Shown here: one piece after another, positions 8,097 to 16,758 of the stretch
Layout: each line of letters begins with the position of its first letter
How positions within the stretch are numbered: position 1 is the first letter of the stretch
Source: an uncultured Lachnospiraceae bacterium
GTDB taxonomy: Bacteria; Bacillota; Clostridia; Lachnospirales; Lachnospiraceae
Length of the DNA: 38,395 bases
Assembly (NCBI GenBank): GCA_944380095.1
Contig: CALWGP010000182.1
Coordinates: forward strand, 1 to 38,395
Direction of reading: 5' to 3'
Notes under the pieces: model-generated
Told to the model about the DNA's origin: nothing
Databases searched by the model: none
What the model saw: the letters and a program-made list of their open reading frames with translations, nothing else
Made by a program: the position numbers and the translations under genes

Positions 8097-9770
8097 TTAT
8101 TCACACCATTCTTGATCCAGAAAGGCTTTTCTTTCAATAATGAAATCGTAAAAGTTTTGATATGCCATATCATAATCTGGTTCCGTTCCTCTATCTTCCA
8201 GGTATTCCCTCTCCCATCTCCTGCCATCCATCTCAACGGAAGCGGCTATTTTCTCTCTCCATTCACCGAGCTCATCCGTTTTCAGGATTCCTTCCAGAAC
8301 CGGGGTAATTCGATCTCGATAGAGCTCTTTTACAACTTTGTAAAAGCTTTCTTTTTCGCACAGCCAGGCCCAGAAGGGATGGGGATCCTGATAGCCTTTG
8401 GCATAAAACTCTACCGGCGTTGATAAATCAATCCCGTCGTTGCGCGGGCCTCCGTTTCCCCACGATCTATCATAGTCCCAAACAGGTCCCGCAAAAAATT
8501 TCGTATCGATCAAATCCGTATCTTTATATAAATACTGACTCGTTATATTTGCATCCCTATTTTTGCTCAGCTCTTCTATAATATATTTTAACGCAAAGCT
8601 CTCTACATCAATATATCGCTCATAGGTCCGGCTGTTCGCTTCTTCCTGCAACGCATCTTCCAGTTGCTGATACAAATCAGAAATATAGTCTACCTCATTG
8701 ACTGTCGCATGTTTCGGTTCATGGATAACAACAGGCTGGCCCTTTTGTGAGATAAACCCGCTCACTTCTTCTTCCCAGCGTTCCTGCAAATCAAGTTCAA
8801 GCAAATATCCTCCGCTGATATCCTGAGGACTTTTGGCACGAAAACCCTTTTTGGTTTCCTCCACATACGGATATCTTTTCAACAGCTCTTCTCCGTTTTC
8901 TTCTTCGTTTTCTTTCTCCAGATCTTCAATTTCCACTCTGTCCGGTCCACACTCTACTTTGTCTCCAATCAAATACAAGCCGAAATATTTCCCGTCCACA
9001 TACAAATCAACAAACTCTGCCTCCGGGGCAAATTCCAAATCCACTCTTTGCGCTATCTGAAAAGTCAAATAGTTTCGCAGCATGGTTTCATCAAAACTGT
9101 TTGAAGTCAACACCCACTTTTCGTTTTTTCCTAATTTCATGAATTCAACTGCCTGATCTGTTTCAAGTAAGTAGGACTTCTTTGATGTTCTGACGAAAGA
9201 GACATTTCCCCGGCAGTGAAGCGTTCCCTCCATTCCGTCTATTATCTCGACGCCTTTACCGCTTCCGTTCCAAAAAGACATCTGAACGTCCGCAACATAT
9301 TCTTTATCCGTATGTACTTCCGCCATCACATTCCCGTCTGTTTCCATCCACAGGGTAGGAATTTTGGAAGAAAAAAACACATACAAATGCGCCGGATTCC
9401 CGTCTTTCTGCAACACGATTTCCTGCCTTTCCGGCTTAAGTTCAAACGTCTCCCCTACGCTGACAGCGCAGTCATTCCATACCAAATCCTGCGCCGCATA
9501 AACGGTAAGGCTCTCCGATTCCTCCAGCCACCACGGAAGAAAAAGGTAATAAACATCTTTTTCTTCGTTGTGCAGTGCTCCGGTTTCAAAATGAAGTCCA
9601 TCGATTTCTTCTGATACGTAGACCAGATCATACAGATTGTCATACTGCTGTCCCTGTTGGGAAGACGATTGCGCTGCTTCATCATCGGTTCTTCTTTCCA
9701 GTTTTTCCACTCCCGCCAATACAAAGACAAGCAGCAGGCTAAACCCCACGACCCCCAGATATCTTCTCAT
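8097..9770 (-). CDS. CotH-family kinase, membrane-anchored (copy 1)
   Basis: A 557-residue protein of the CotH family, atypical protein kinases first described for the Bacillus spore coat. A signal-anchor helix (5-21) places the catalytic domain outside the membrane. Family landmarks are CRGNVSFVRTSKKSY (186-200), DLYVDGKYFGLYLIGDKVE (255-273), RAKSPQDISGGYLLELD (311-327), NRDANITSQYLYKD (404-417) and AGPVWDYDRSWGNGG (427-441). D406 and D432/D434 are candidates for the catalytic and metal-binding acids. No CotB- or CotG-like substrate is visible, and the gene sits between the uronic-acid sugar genes and a GT-C gene, so it may phosphorylate a glycan or a cell-wall partner (inference). It is collinear along its length with the copy at 34884-36572. 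Confidence 0.88.
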   Translation of the reverse strand: MRRYLGVVGFSLLLVFVLAGVEKLERRTDDEAAQSSSQQGQQYDNLYDLVYVSEEIDGLHFETGALHNEEKDVYYLFLPWWLEESESLTVYAAQDLVWNDCAVSVGETFELKPERQEIVLQKDGNPAHLYVFFSSKIPTLWMETDGNVMAEVHTDKEYVADVQMSFWNGSGKGVEIIDGMEGTLHCRGNVSFVRTSKKSYLLETDQAVEFMKLGKNEKWVLTSNSFDETMLRNYLTFQIAQRVDLEFAPEAEFVDLYVDGKYFGLYLIGDKVECGPDRVEIEDLEKENEEENGEELLKRYPYVEETKKGFRAKSPQDISGGYLLELDLQERWEEEVSGFISQKGQPVVIHEPKHATVNEVDYISDLYQQLEDALQEEANSRTYERYIDVESFALKYIIEELSKNRDANITSQYLYKDTDLIDTKFFAGPVWDYDRSWGNGGPRNDGIDLSTPVEFYAKGYQDPHPFWAWLCEKESFYKVVKELYRDRITPVLEGILKTDELGEWREKIAASVEMDGRRWEREYLEDRGTEPDYDMAYQNFYDFIIERKAFLDQEWCE

Positions 9771-9788
9771 ATCCGCTTTTGTTCTCCG

Positions 9789-10814
9789 CTATTTCTTTAA
9801 ATAATATCCGGCATACCAGTCCGCAAACCTCTGCAGTCCGGTTTCCAGGGAAGTATTCGGCGCAAAGCCGAAATCCCTTTCCAGTTCCGTCACATCCGCA
9901 TAAGTCCGATAAACATCCCCCGGCTGCATGGGCAAAAATTCTTTCTCTCCGGGCGCAGAAATCACCCCTGCCTTTATCAGGCATTGTTCCAGCGTCTCCA
10001 CAAAGTGCATCAGGCTTTCCGGCCTGTGATTCCCGATATTGTAAACTTTATGGCGAACCCCGTTTTCATCTTCCGCAGGGACCTTTTTCATTACGCTTTC
10101 CACTCCCGTAATCACGTCGTCGATATACGTAAAGTCCCGATACATATCTCCATGGTTGAAGATTTGGATTTTCTGCCCTCTCGCCATTTTATCGGCAAAG
10201 CCGAAGTATGCCATATCCGGCCTTCCTTTCGGTCCATAAACCGTAAAGAAGCGAAGTCCGGTTGCCGGAATGCCATACAACCTGCTGTAAGCATAGGCCA
10301 TCAGTTCATCCGACTTTTTGGTTGCCGCATACAGGGAAACCGGATGATCTGCCGGGTCCTCCACGCTGTACGGTACCTTTTTGTTTGCCCCATACACAGA
10401 AGAACTGGAAGCATAGACCAGATGCTTCACTTTTGTACGCCCGTCCTCTCCGGAATGCCGGCAGCACTCCAGAATATTATAGAAACCGACGATATTACTC
10501 TGAATATAAGAGTCCGGATTCGTAATGGAATAGCGCACGCCCGCCTGCGCCGCCAGATTCACCACCAGCTCCGGCTGTTCCTCCGCAAACAAATCGCGCA
10601 TGACATCCGCATCCGCAATATCTGTCTTTTCAAATCGGAAATTTTCATCCCCTTCCAGGCTCTTTAACCGTTCTTCTTTCAGACTCACATCATAATAATC
10701 GTTCATATTATCGATTCCAATTACCTGATATCCGTTTTTTGCCAGTCTCTGTGCCAGGTAAGAACCGATAAATCCCGCCGCCCCTGTAATCAATACTTTG
10801 AGCTGTGTTTCCAT
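9789..10814 (-). CDS. UDP-glucuronate 4-epimerase-type SDR epimerase
   Basis: A 341-residue extended short-chain dehydrogenase. It has the NAD-binding GAAGFIG (11-17), DNMNDYYD (35-42), LAAQAGVRYSITNP (87-100), the SSSVYG loop (137-142), the catalytic Y162-x3-K166 in SLYAATKK, and RFFTVYGPKGRPDMA (188-202). The AGVRYS and GRPDMA segments are typical of UDP-glucuronate 4-epimerases (CapI, LpsL and plant GAE type), which turn UDP-GlcA into UDP-GalA. The UDP-glucose 6-dehydrogenase gene lies directly upstream in the same operon and supplies the substrate, which strengthens the call. UDP-glucose 4-epimerase activity cannot be excluded by eye. Confidence 0.88.
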   Translation of the reverse strand: METQLKVLITGAAGFIGSYLAQRLAKNGYQVIGIDNMNDYYDVSLKEERLKSLEGDENFRFEKTDIADADVMRDLFAEEQPELVVNLAAQAGVRYSITNPDSYIQSNIVGFYNILECCRHSGEDGRTKVKHLVYASSSSVYGANKKVPYSVEDPADHPVSLYAATKKSDELMAYAYSRLYGIPATGLRFFTVYGPKGRPDMAYFGFADKMARGQKIQIFNHGDMYRDFTYIDDVITGVESVMKKVPAEDENGVRHKVYNIGNHRPESLMHFVETLEQCLIKAGVISAPGEKEFLPMQPGDVYRTYADVTELERDFGFAPNTSLETGLQRFADWYAGYYLKK

Positions 10815-10843
10815 CCGTTTTCCCCTTCTTTTCGTTCTCCCGG

Positions 10844-12157
10844 TTATCTGCCGATACTGTAGTATTCCACTCCGGCCGCTTTCATTTCTTCCGGCCGGTA
10901 AATATTCCTGCCGTCATATACCAAAGGAGTCCTCATCAACTCTTTATAGGTTTGCGGCCGTATCCCGCGGATTTCTTTCCATTCTGTAAAAATAAAGCAC
11001 AAATTCGCATCCTTCAGCGCCTCTTTGGGATCCTTTACATACGAAATCGACCCCTTTTCATAGGCTCCTTGGGGATATTTTTTCCGGAAATTTTCTTCTG
11101 CCACAGGATCGTAAGCCAATATATCAGCCCCTCCTTTCAGCAAAAGATCCACATTATCCAGGGAGGGCGCTTCGCGCAGATCGTCCGTTCCGGGTTTAAA
11201 GGCCAGCCCGAGCACCGCCACTTTCAAATGATCGAAGGTAATCATCCGGTTGCTTGCTTTTAAAAACAGTCTCGTCTTCTGCGCAGTATTTACATCCACA
11301 GCCGCCTCCACGGTTCTGAGCTGATACCCCACCTTATGCGCCTGGAATTTCAGCGCTTTGGTATCTTTCGGGAAACAGCTGCCGCCATAGCCGATACCCG
11401 CCCTCAGAAAATTTGCGCCGATTCTTGCGTCATAGCTCATGCCTTCGGCCACTTTTTCAATATCAGCCCCCATCAGTTCGCAGAGATTGGCGATATCATT
11501 CATGTAAGAAATTTTCAGCGCCAGAAAGTCGTTGCAGGCATATTTGGTCATCTCTGCAGAGCGACGGTTCATCGCCACAATCGGAAGCTCAAACGGCTCA
11601 TAGATTTCCCGAAGCAGTTTTTCTGCCGCCTCACTCTCCGTCCCGATAATGATACGCGCCGCATGCAGGGTATCATGTACCGCAGACCCCTGTGCAAGAA
11701 ACTCCGGGTTGGAAGCCACTTCGATATGGAGTTCTTTCCGCAGAAGAAAATCCTGAATAAATTGCTCCACCCGGTCGTTCGTCCCTACCGGTACAGTAGA
11801 TTTCACTACTACGAGACAGTCTTTTTCCACGTTCTCCGCAATCTGTCTGCATACTGTGGCAATATAATTCAGATTTGCGGAACCGTCCGGTTGTTCCGGT
11901 GTCCCAACGCCGATAAAAATCGCGTCCGGCTCCCGGTAAGCCGCAGCGTAATCCGTCGTATAATGCAATCGTCCGGCCGCATAATTCTTTTGCATCAGCT
12001 CCTCCAGCCCGTCTTCATAAATCGGGCATACTCCCGATTCCATCAGACGGACTTTCTTTTCATCCACATCAACACAGGTCACGTCATGCCCTTTTTCCGC
12101 AAAACAAACACCTGCCACCAGTCCCACATATCCTGTTCCCGCCACTACAAGTTTCAT
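10844..12157 (-). CDS. ugd: UDP-glucose 6-dehydrogenase
   Basis: A 437-residue enzyme that oxidises UDP-glucose to UDP-glucuronate with two NAD+. The N-terminal Rossmann domain starts MKLVVAGTGYVGLVAGVCFA. KSTVPVGT (119-126), NPEFLAQGSAVHD (150-162) and GYGGSCFPKDTKAL (257-270) follow, with the catalytic thiol at C261, and the C-terminal UDP-binding domain has LGLAFKPGTDDLREAPS. Length and motif order are normal. The ATG has GGGAGGATAATCGGG before it. It lies 29 nt upstream of the uronate epimerase, so the pair should give UDP-GlcA and UDP-GalA for an acidic glycan. Confidence 0.95.
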   Translation of the reverse strand: MKLVVAGTGYVGLVAGVCFAEKGHDVTCVDVDEKKVRLMESGVCPIYEDGLEELMQKNYAAGRLHYTTDYAAAYREPDAIFIGVGTPEQPDGSANLNYIATVCRQIAENVEKDCLVVVKSTVPVGTNDRVEQFIQDFLLRKELHIEVASNPEFLAQGSAVHDTLHAARIIIGTESEAAEKLLREIYEPFELPIVAMNRRSAEMTKYACNDFLALKISYMNDIANLCELMGADIEKVAEGMSYDARIGANFLRAGIGYGGSCFPKDTKALKFQAHKVGYQLRTVEAAVDVNTAQKTRLFLKASNRMITFDHLKVAVLGLAFKPGTDDLREAPSLDNVDLLLKGGADILAYDPVAEENFRKKYPQGAYEKGSISYVKDPKEALKDANLCFIFTEWKEIRGIRPQTYKELMRTPLVYDGRNIYRPEEMKAAGVEYYSIGR

Positions 12158-12171
12158 CCCGATTATCCTCC

Positions 12172-13869
12172 CTATTCCACCAGATAGGCTGTTGTATATT
12201 CTGTCTCAAATAACTTTTGTGCAGATTCCGCTCCCAGTTCCTGCTCCATTTTCCCGAGAATTTCTTCTTCGTTTTCAAATGCCATATCCACATAAACAAA
12301 GAACTGGGAATACTCCTCCCCATTTTCCTTTTCCAAAGTGTCTAGTGCTTCCGGTACCGCAAAAATCCCGTCTTCTTCTAACGGATATACATGCTTTGCC
12401 CTCGCAAGGAAATAGCTGTCTCCCGCAGCCCGGTAGCGGTTATTGTCCTTTGTCACATAAAATGCAGGAAGATGTGCATACTGATCTGCCGTTTCCAATT
12501 TTCTCCCCGATTCTTTATATAAATAGTTCACCCCCGGATAAACATTCCCTGTCAGCACAACGCAGCAAAGCACTGTTGCTGCAATCCATTTCCCATAGGT
12601 TCTGTTTAAATTCCTCTGAAATACAAGTTTTGTTATCCATACCAAGGTCAGCATAACCATGGGATAAATGTTCAGAATATATCTGTCTTCCCGGTAAGGC
12701 GCAATCTTAGCCACTAAAGCCAGATAGAGCCCTGCTGCCAATGCGATCTGGAACAAATATAAATCCTCCATCCTGACGGAAAAAGTATTCGTGCTTTTGG
12801 GTTCCCGCCGCTTCAGCTTCCAATGAATGCCTTCTTTATCGATTGTTATTTCTGTTTTCCAGAAGGCAGAAACTGCAATTAAAATAAGTCCTGTCAGCAA
12901 CAAAACAGCTGCGGCAAATGCTCCGATTCCCATCAGTTCTCCCTGCATCAGCCGGCAAAACATCCGGATCGACTCGGCATAACCGCTTCCATCAGCCAGG
13001 TTGTCAAATGCCTCCACTCCACGATATCCGGAAAAGATGTCTTCCCTCATATAAGGCCATAAAAGATAACTAAAACCGATTCCCGTCCCCATTACGGCTG
13101 CATATTGGAGCGCAAATACAAATTTCTTTTTCAGAAGGATACATCCCCAAAGCAGCAGGCAAGTAAAAAAAGCAAAAAGGAAAAAATAGTAATGATTTAA
13201 AATTCCCGGGACAGTCACGGCAAAAAGTTTCAAAAACAGCAGACCTCTTTTTTTCTTCTCGCCCTCCCACAGCTGCTTAAAAAACTCAAAATTTACCCAG
13301 GAAAAAAGTACGCAGGTAAAGGTAAAGATCATATACATACGCAAAAACATCACCGTGGTGACAGCACCTGCGCTTATTCCATACAAAATACAGGTCAGTG
13401 CTGCCCAAAAGTCCGAACGGTAAATTTTCCGTCCCATAAAAAACAACGCCAAAATTGTGAGTGCAAAAAAGAGCATATTAAGCCCGATCCCGCACCATTT
13501 CGTAAAAGCCCCCGGAAGCAGGAAGCCTGCGATTGAGCACACAATCTCAAGCAAAAGATAATAAACAGGAGGATGTACATCCTCACCGATCGTTTTACAG
13601 ACGCCTGCAAAATCAAATGCTTCTTCCGGCGTAATGGTCAAATAGTCCATAAAATGTTCCGGAGTATGCCAGGTATTCAGGTAAGTCTCCCCGTCCTTAT
13701 CTCCATTTACACTGGGATACCCCGTCTGGCACACAAAATGATAAGAATACATCTCATCACAGTAAAACCCCTGTTTCTTGGTTCCCCACCAACAGAGATT
13801 AAGCATAAGGACCGCAAAGAGGGTAATCAGGATGTATGTTTTTTTTAAATTGAATTTTGCTTTTTTCAT
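12172..13869 (-). CDS. GT39/ArnT-like membrane glycosyltransferase
   Basis: A 565-residue polytopic protein. The first extracytoplasmic loop carries FYCDEMYSYH (36-44 region, D38 and E39) and, about 60 residues on, VHPPVYYLLLE (98-108). This is the usual pattern of family 39 / ArnT-type GT-C transferases, which take a sugar from a polyprenyl-phosphate donor on the outer face of the membrane. About eleven hydrophobic helices precede a C-terminal extracytoplasmic domain of roughly 110 residues that has few hydrophobic runs. The start overlaps the DUF6020-like gene by 4 nt (ATGA), with GAGGG ahead. Donor sugar and acceptor are unknown. Confidence 0.82.
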   Translation of the reverse strand: MKKAKFNLKKTYILITLFAVLMLNLCWWGTKKQGFYCDEMYSYHFVCQTGYPSVNGDKDGETYLNTWHTPEHFMDYLTITPEEAFDFAGVCKTIGEDVHPPVYYLLLEIVCSIAGFLLPGAFTKWCGIGLNMLFFALTILALFFMGRKIYRSDFWAALTCILYGISAGAVTTVMFLRMYMIFTFTCVLFSWVNFEFFKQLWEGEKKKRGLLFLKLFAVTVPGILNHYYFFLFAFFTCLLLWGCILLKKKFVFALQYAAVMGTGIGFSYLLWPYMREDIFSGYRGVEAFDNLADGSGYAESIRMFCRLMQGELMGIGAFAAAVLLLTGLILIAVSAFWKTEITIDKEGIHWKLKRREPKSTNTFSVRMEDLYLFQIALAAGLYLALVAKIAPYREDRYILNIYPMVMLTLVWITKLVFQRNLNRTYGKWIAATVLCCVVLTGNVYPGVNYLYKESGRKLETADQYAHLPAFYVTKDNNRYRAAGDSYFLARAKHVYPLEEDGIFAVPEALDTLEKENGEEYSQFFVYVDMAFENEEEILGKMEQELGAESAQKLFETEYTTAYLVE

Positions 13870-15695
13870 CTCTGCACAATCCCTCCTGTTTTCATCGCAT
13901 ACACCGTTACTGCAAAAAAGTACGGCACCGAGAATACTACCGGCAGCTCATATCTGAAATAAGCGTTTACCGGGGACGCGACACACACAAGGATCACCAA
14001 TATGGCCGGGACAAACAGCCACAATAAACCTTTCTTTTTGCTCTGCAAAATGAAAAACATGCTCAAAAACGTGCACCATGTATAAAAGCCGACAGAAGAA
14101 GTATACCCCAACAGGGGAATCTGCCGGAACGCTTCCAGCAGCCCGTCCAGTTTCCGGACAGCATTCGGGAAACGGGCATACAGGTCGAATCCGATTTCAT
14201 TCAGCGGGGAAATATCCGCCCCCACCACAAACCATGCTTTCGTCCTGCCCAAATCATCCGGATAAAAGTATCCATAACATTTATTCAGGAAAGCATCCAC
14301 ATAGGTAACAGGATGTTCCAGGAACTGCTGCACATAAACTTTCCAATATGCTGCCAGCTCCTCTTGTGTGGCGTCATTATTATACCGTTCTTTTACCCGG
14401 TCCGAAAATTCCGGCAGATATCGTTTGGGCAGAGTATCATACTCCAGAACCGCATCGATCGCCTGCTTTTCTTCTTCCGTAATTTCGTCCCCGTAATAGG
14501 CCACTGTCCTTGCCGTCTGCAAGAAAGGAATGGATAAACTTTCCGCAATACTTCCGTCTTCCACATGAAGGGCCGGAAGCACACATCGAAACCAGAGTCC
14601 TCCGAACAAAAACACCCCTGCGAAAATACCCGCAAAAATTCTCCAGTGTTTTCTTCCCGCCCATAAAAAAGCCGGCAGACATCCCACTACGATCCAGAAC
14701 CCTTCATTGCGAAACAGGCAAAGCAAAATCAGAAGCACCGGCAGAAATACCATTTTGATGCGTTCATGCAGGAACGCTTCATCCGACTCAATGAGTTCAA
14801 ACAGAAAAATGGTCAGAAGCACCAGCACAATCGAAAAGTTCATGTTCTTTCCTACCGAAATCGCATAAACCGGAAATACCGGTAAAAGAGCATATATCCA
14901 CAAAAGAATTTTTCTGACCTTTTCGAAAATTCCAAACTTTTCCAGACACTTCAGCATATAGGAAAGCACGAAGATAAAGGCCAGTTCCTGCAGCAGCACA
15001 TAGACAAACATTCCCGCTGCGCCGGATCCGAGAGCATGTCCTGCTTCCACAAAAGTGCCAAGCAGCAGAATCTGAAAATAGGGATGATGATTGGTCAGCT
15101 GACTTAAGCCAAAGTATTGTTCCAGCATGGTCCTGGCATCGTAAAGAGTCGTTCCCGGATAGCAGACCGCCAAATAGGGCAGCCAGCAAACAAAGAGGAT
15201 CGCGCAGGTTTTCAGATGACTGTGAGGCTTCTTTGTTTCCCCTGCTTTTTGCCCCGTAAGCTTTTTCAGCCATTTTTCCAGAAACCAAACAGCACAATAG
15301 AAAAAAGCGCCATATCCGATCAGGACAATGCCTGTCTTAACCATTTGCGCACCATTCAGCACAAGCAGCGCCATTCCTGTGGCATTGGTATAACAAAGAC
15401 CCAAAAGCATCAGGGACGCAAGAAATGCAGAAAAAACAGCGATCCCTTTCCTGATGGAGGCATTTTGATTCACATAAAGATAGAGACAAAAAAGGAAAAG
15501 GGTAATCAGGAATTCTGCAATTCCCCATCCCTGAAAGGAAACCAATACCCCATACAGGATACCGTTATCCGCCTCCATCGTATTTTCAAAATTCAATCCC
15601 ATTGCTGCTGCCGACAGGATGGCCAGAAAAAAACACCCTATTTTCCGCCAGGCATATTGTCCGGACAGCTTTCCCAAGTTTATTTTTGTTCCCAT
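13866..15695 (-). CDS. DUF6020-like polytopic membrane protein
   Basis: A 609-residue membrane protein with about 13 hydrophobic helices. The segment CWLPYLAVCYPGTTLYDA (170-187) followed by TNHHPYFQILLLGTF (201-215) matches what I recall of DUF6020 proteins, which are frequent in Gram-positive polysaccharide loci and look like GT-C transferases. D186 and H203/H204 are the most likely catalytic-loop residues. A 100-residue loop near 390-490 is rich in charged residues and probably extracytoplasmic. GAGGAAAAT stands just before the ATG. No substrate can be assigned. Confidence 0.78.
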   Translation of the reverse strand: MGTKINLGKLSGQYAWRKIGCFFLAILSAAAMGLNFENTMEADNGILYGVLVSFQGWGIAEFLITLFLFCLYLYVNQNASIRKGIAVFSAFLASLMLLGLCYTNATGMALLVLNGAQMVKTGIVLIGYGAFFYCAVWFLEKWLKKLTGQKAGETKKPHSHLKTCAILFVCWLPYLAVCYPGTTLYDARTMLEQYFGLSQLTNHHPYFQILLLGTFVEAGHALGSGAAGMFVYVLLQELAFIFVLSYMLKCLEKFGIFEKVRKILLWIYALLPVFPVYAISVGKNMNFSIVLVLLTIFLFELIESDEAFLHERIKMVFLPVLLILLCLFRNEGFWIVVGCLPAFLWAGRKHWRIFAGIFAGVFLFGGLWFRCVLPALHVEDGSIAESLSIPFLQTARTVAYYGDEITEEEKQAIDAVLEYDTLPKRYLPEFSDRVKERYNNDATQEELAAYWKVYVQQFLEHPVTYVDAFLNKCYGYFYPDDLGRTKAWFVVGADISPLNEIGFDLYARFPNAVRKLDGLLEAFRQIPLLGYTSSVGFYTWCTFLSMFFILQSKKKGLLWLFVPAILVILVCVASPVNAYFRYELPVVFSVPYFFAVTVYAMKTGGIVQR

Positions 15696-15707
15696 ATTTT
15701 CCTCAGT

Positions 15708-16754
15708 TTATACCGCTCGTCTTTTCTTCCACAGCAGACATGCCGGAATACAGATTCCCAGGCAAAGAACTGTCAGCCAGAAGAATTGCTGCATCGCTCC
15801 GATTTCAATTTTTCTCCAGTCCCAAAAATACCTCATGCAGGTCAGCAAAGGCCGGTGGACAAAGTAAATGGCCGTAGACAGTTTCCGGATCAGCCGCATC
15901 GTATCCGGGTTTCCGGACCATTTACAGTTAAGCAGCAAAGTCAGGGCCGCCAATACCCAAAATACCTGGGAAAAGAACAAAGAGATTTCAACAGACGCAT
16001 TTCTCTCCGTAACCAGGCAAATCTCACCATGCAGAAAAATAGAGGAAATAACCAGCGCCATAATGCCGATTCTGATCCCTTTCTTTCCTTCCAGCCTTTT
16101 CCATGCTTTTGCCAGCAAAACACCCGCAAGCAAAAGCGGGAACCCCTGGAATAGCCCGTTTCTTGTTGTTACCGCAATATGAATATAAAAATCAATCCAT
16201 TTCTGAAACGGCGTATTTGCCAAAAGAAAACTATAGCTGTTTCCCAAAAGACCACATATCCAGCAAAACACGCCAAAAACGCAGGCAAGATCCAGTCGAT
16301 TTTTCCTTAAAAACAAATATAAAATTAGCATCCCCGTTATACTGGCCCAAATATACCATAAGGCTCCATAGGGATAAAAAATCGCAGCTCTTGCCAGCCA
16401 GAGCATTCCCCACAAAAAAGATTCTCCCGCCGAATACATATCGTAAGCAGCGAACAAACTGTTAATAATAGTAAAAATGATATATGGGATCAATAACCCT
16501 TTCTCATATTTTAAAAATTTCCCCCACAAAGTACCTTCGTCCTGATCCCATACCTTATAGCCAAAAAAATAGCCCGATGTCACAAAAAAGAAGGGAACGA
16601 TCAAAGACAATATGCTTTTCTGCACATATGCTTCAAACGGAATTTCATGGTATGCGCCTGTATGTAACAGCAAAATTCCCAAGCATCCTGCTATCTTTGC
16701 CACATCTACTGCCGCATTTTCTGTATGAATAATAGTTGTTTTCCTTGATTTCAA
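15708..16754 (-). CDS. Acyltransferase family 3 membrane protein, TTG start
   Basis: A 348-residue polytopic protein of the acyltransferase-3 (OafA/WecH-like) family, which usually adds acetyl or other acyl groups to surface sugars. The first helix has VDVAKIAGCLGILLLHTGAY, giving the family's basic-x10-His arrangement as K20 to H31, and SLIVPFFFVTSGYFFGYKVW follows at about 49-68. Ten hydrophobic helices fill the rest. No extra SGNH domain is present. The frame opens with TTG at 16754, supported by an AGGGGGG ribosome site 9 nt upstream, and the neighbouring stop is only 4 nt away. It should O-acylate a lipid-linked or mature glycan (inference). Confidence 0.88.
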   Translation of the reverse strand: MKSRKTTIIHTENAAVDVAKIAGCLGILLLHTGAYHEIPFEAYVQKSILSLIVPFFFVTSGYFFGYKVWDQDEGTLWGKFLKYEKGLLIPYIIFTIINSLFAAYDMYSAGESFLWGMLWLARAAIFYPYGALWYIWASITGMLILYLFLRKNRLDLACVFGVFCWICGLLGNSYSFLLANTPFQKWIDFYIHIAVTTRNGLFQGFPLLLAGVLLAKAWKRLEGKKGIRIGIMALVISSIFLHGEICLVTERNASVEISLFFSQVFWVLAALTLLLNCKWSGNPDTMRLIRKLSTAIYFVHRPLLTCMRYFWDWRKIEIGAMQQFFWLTVLCLGICIPACLLWKKRRAV

Positions 16755-16758
16755 ATGA

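Noticed and set aside
15117..16154. Plus-strand open frame of 345 codons opposite the DUF6020-like and acyltransferase genes
   Set aside because: It runs across two real genes and their gap, with biased composition and no ribosome site.
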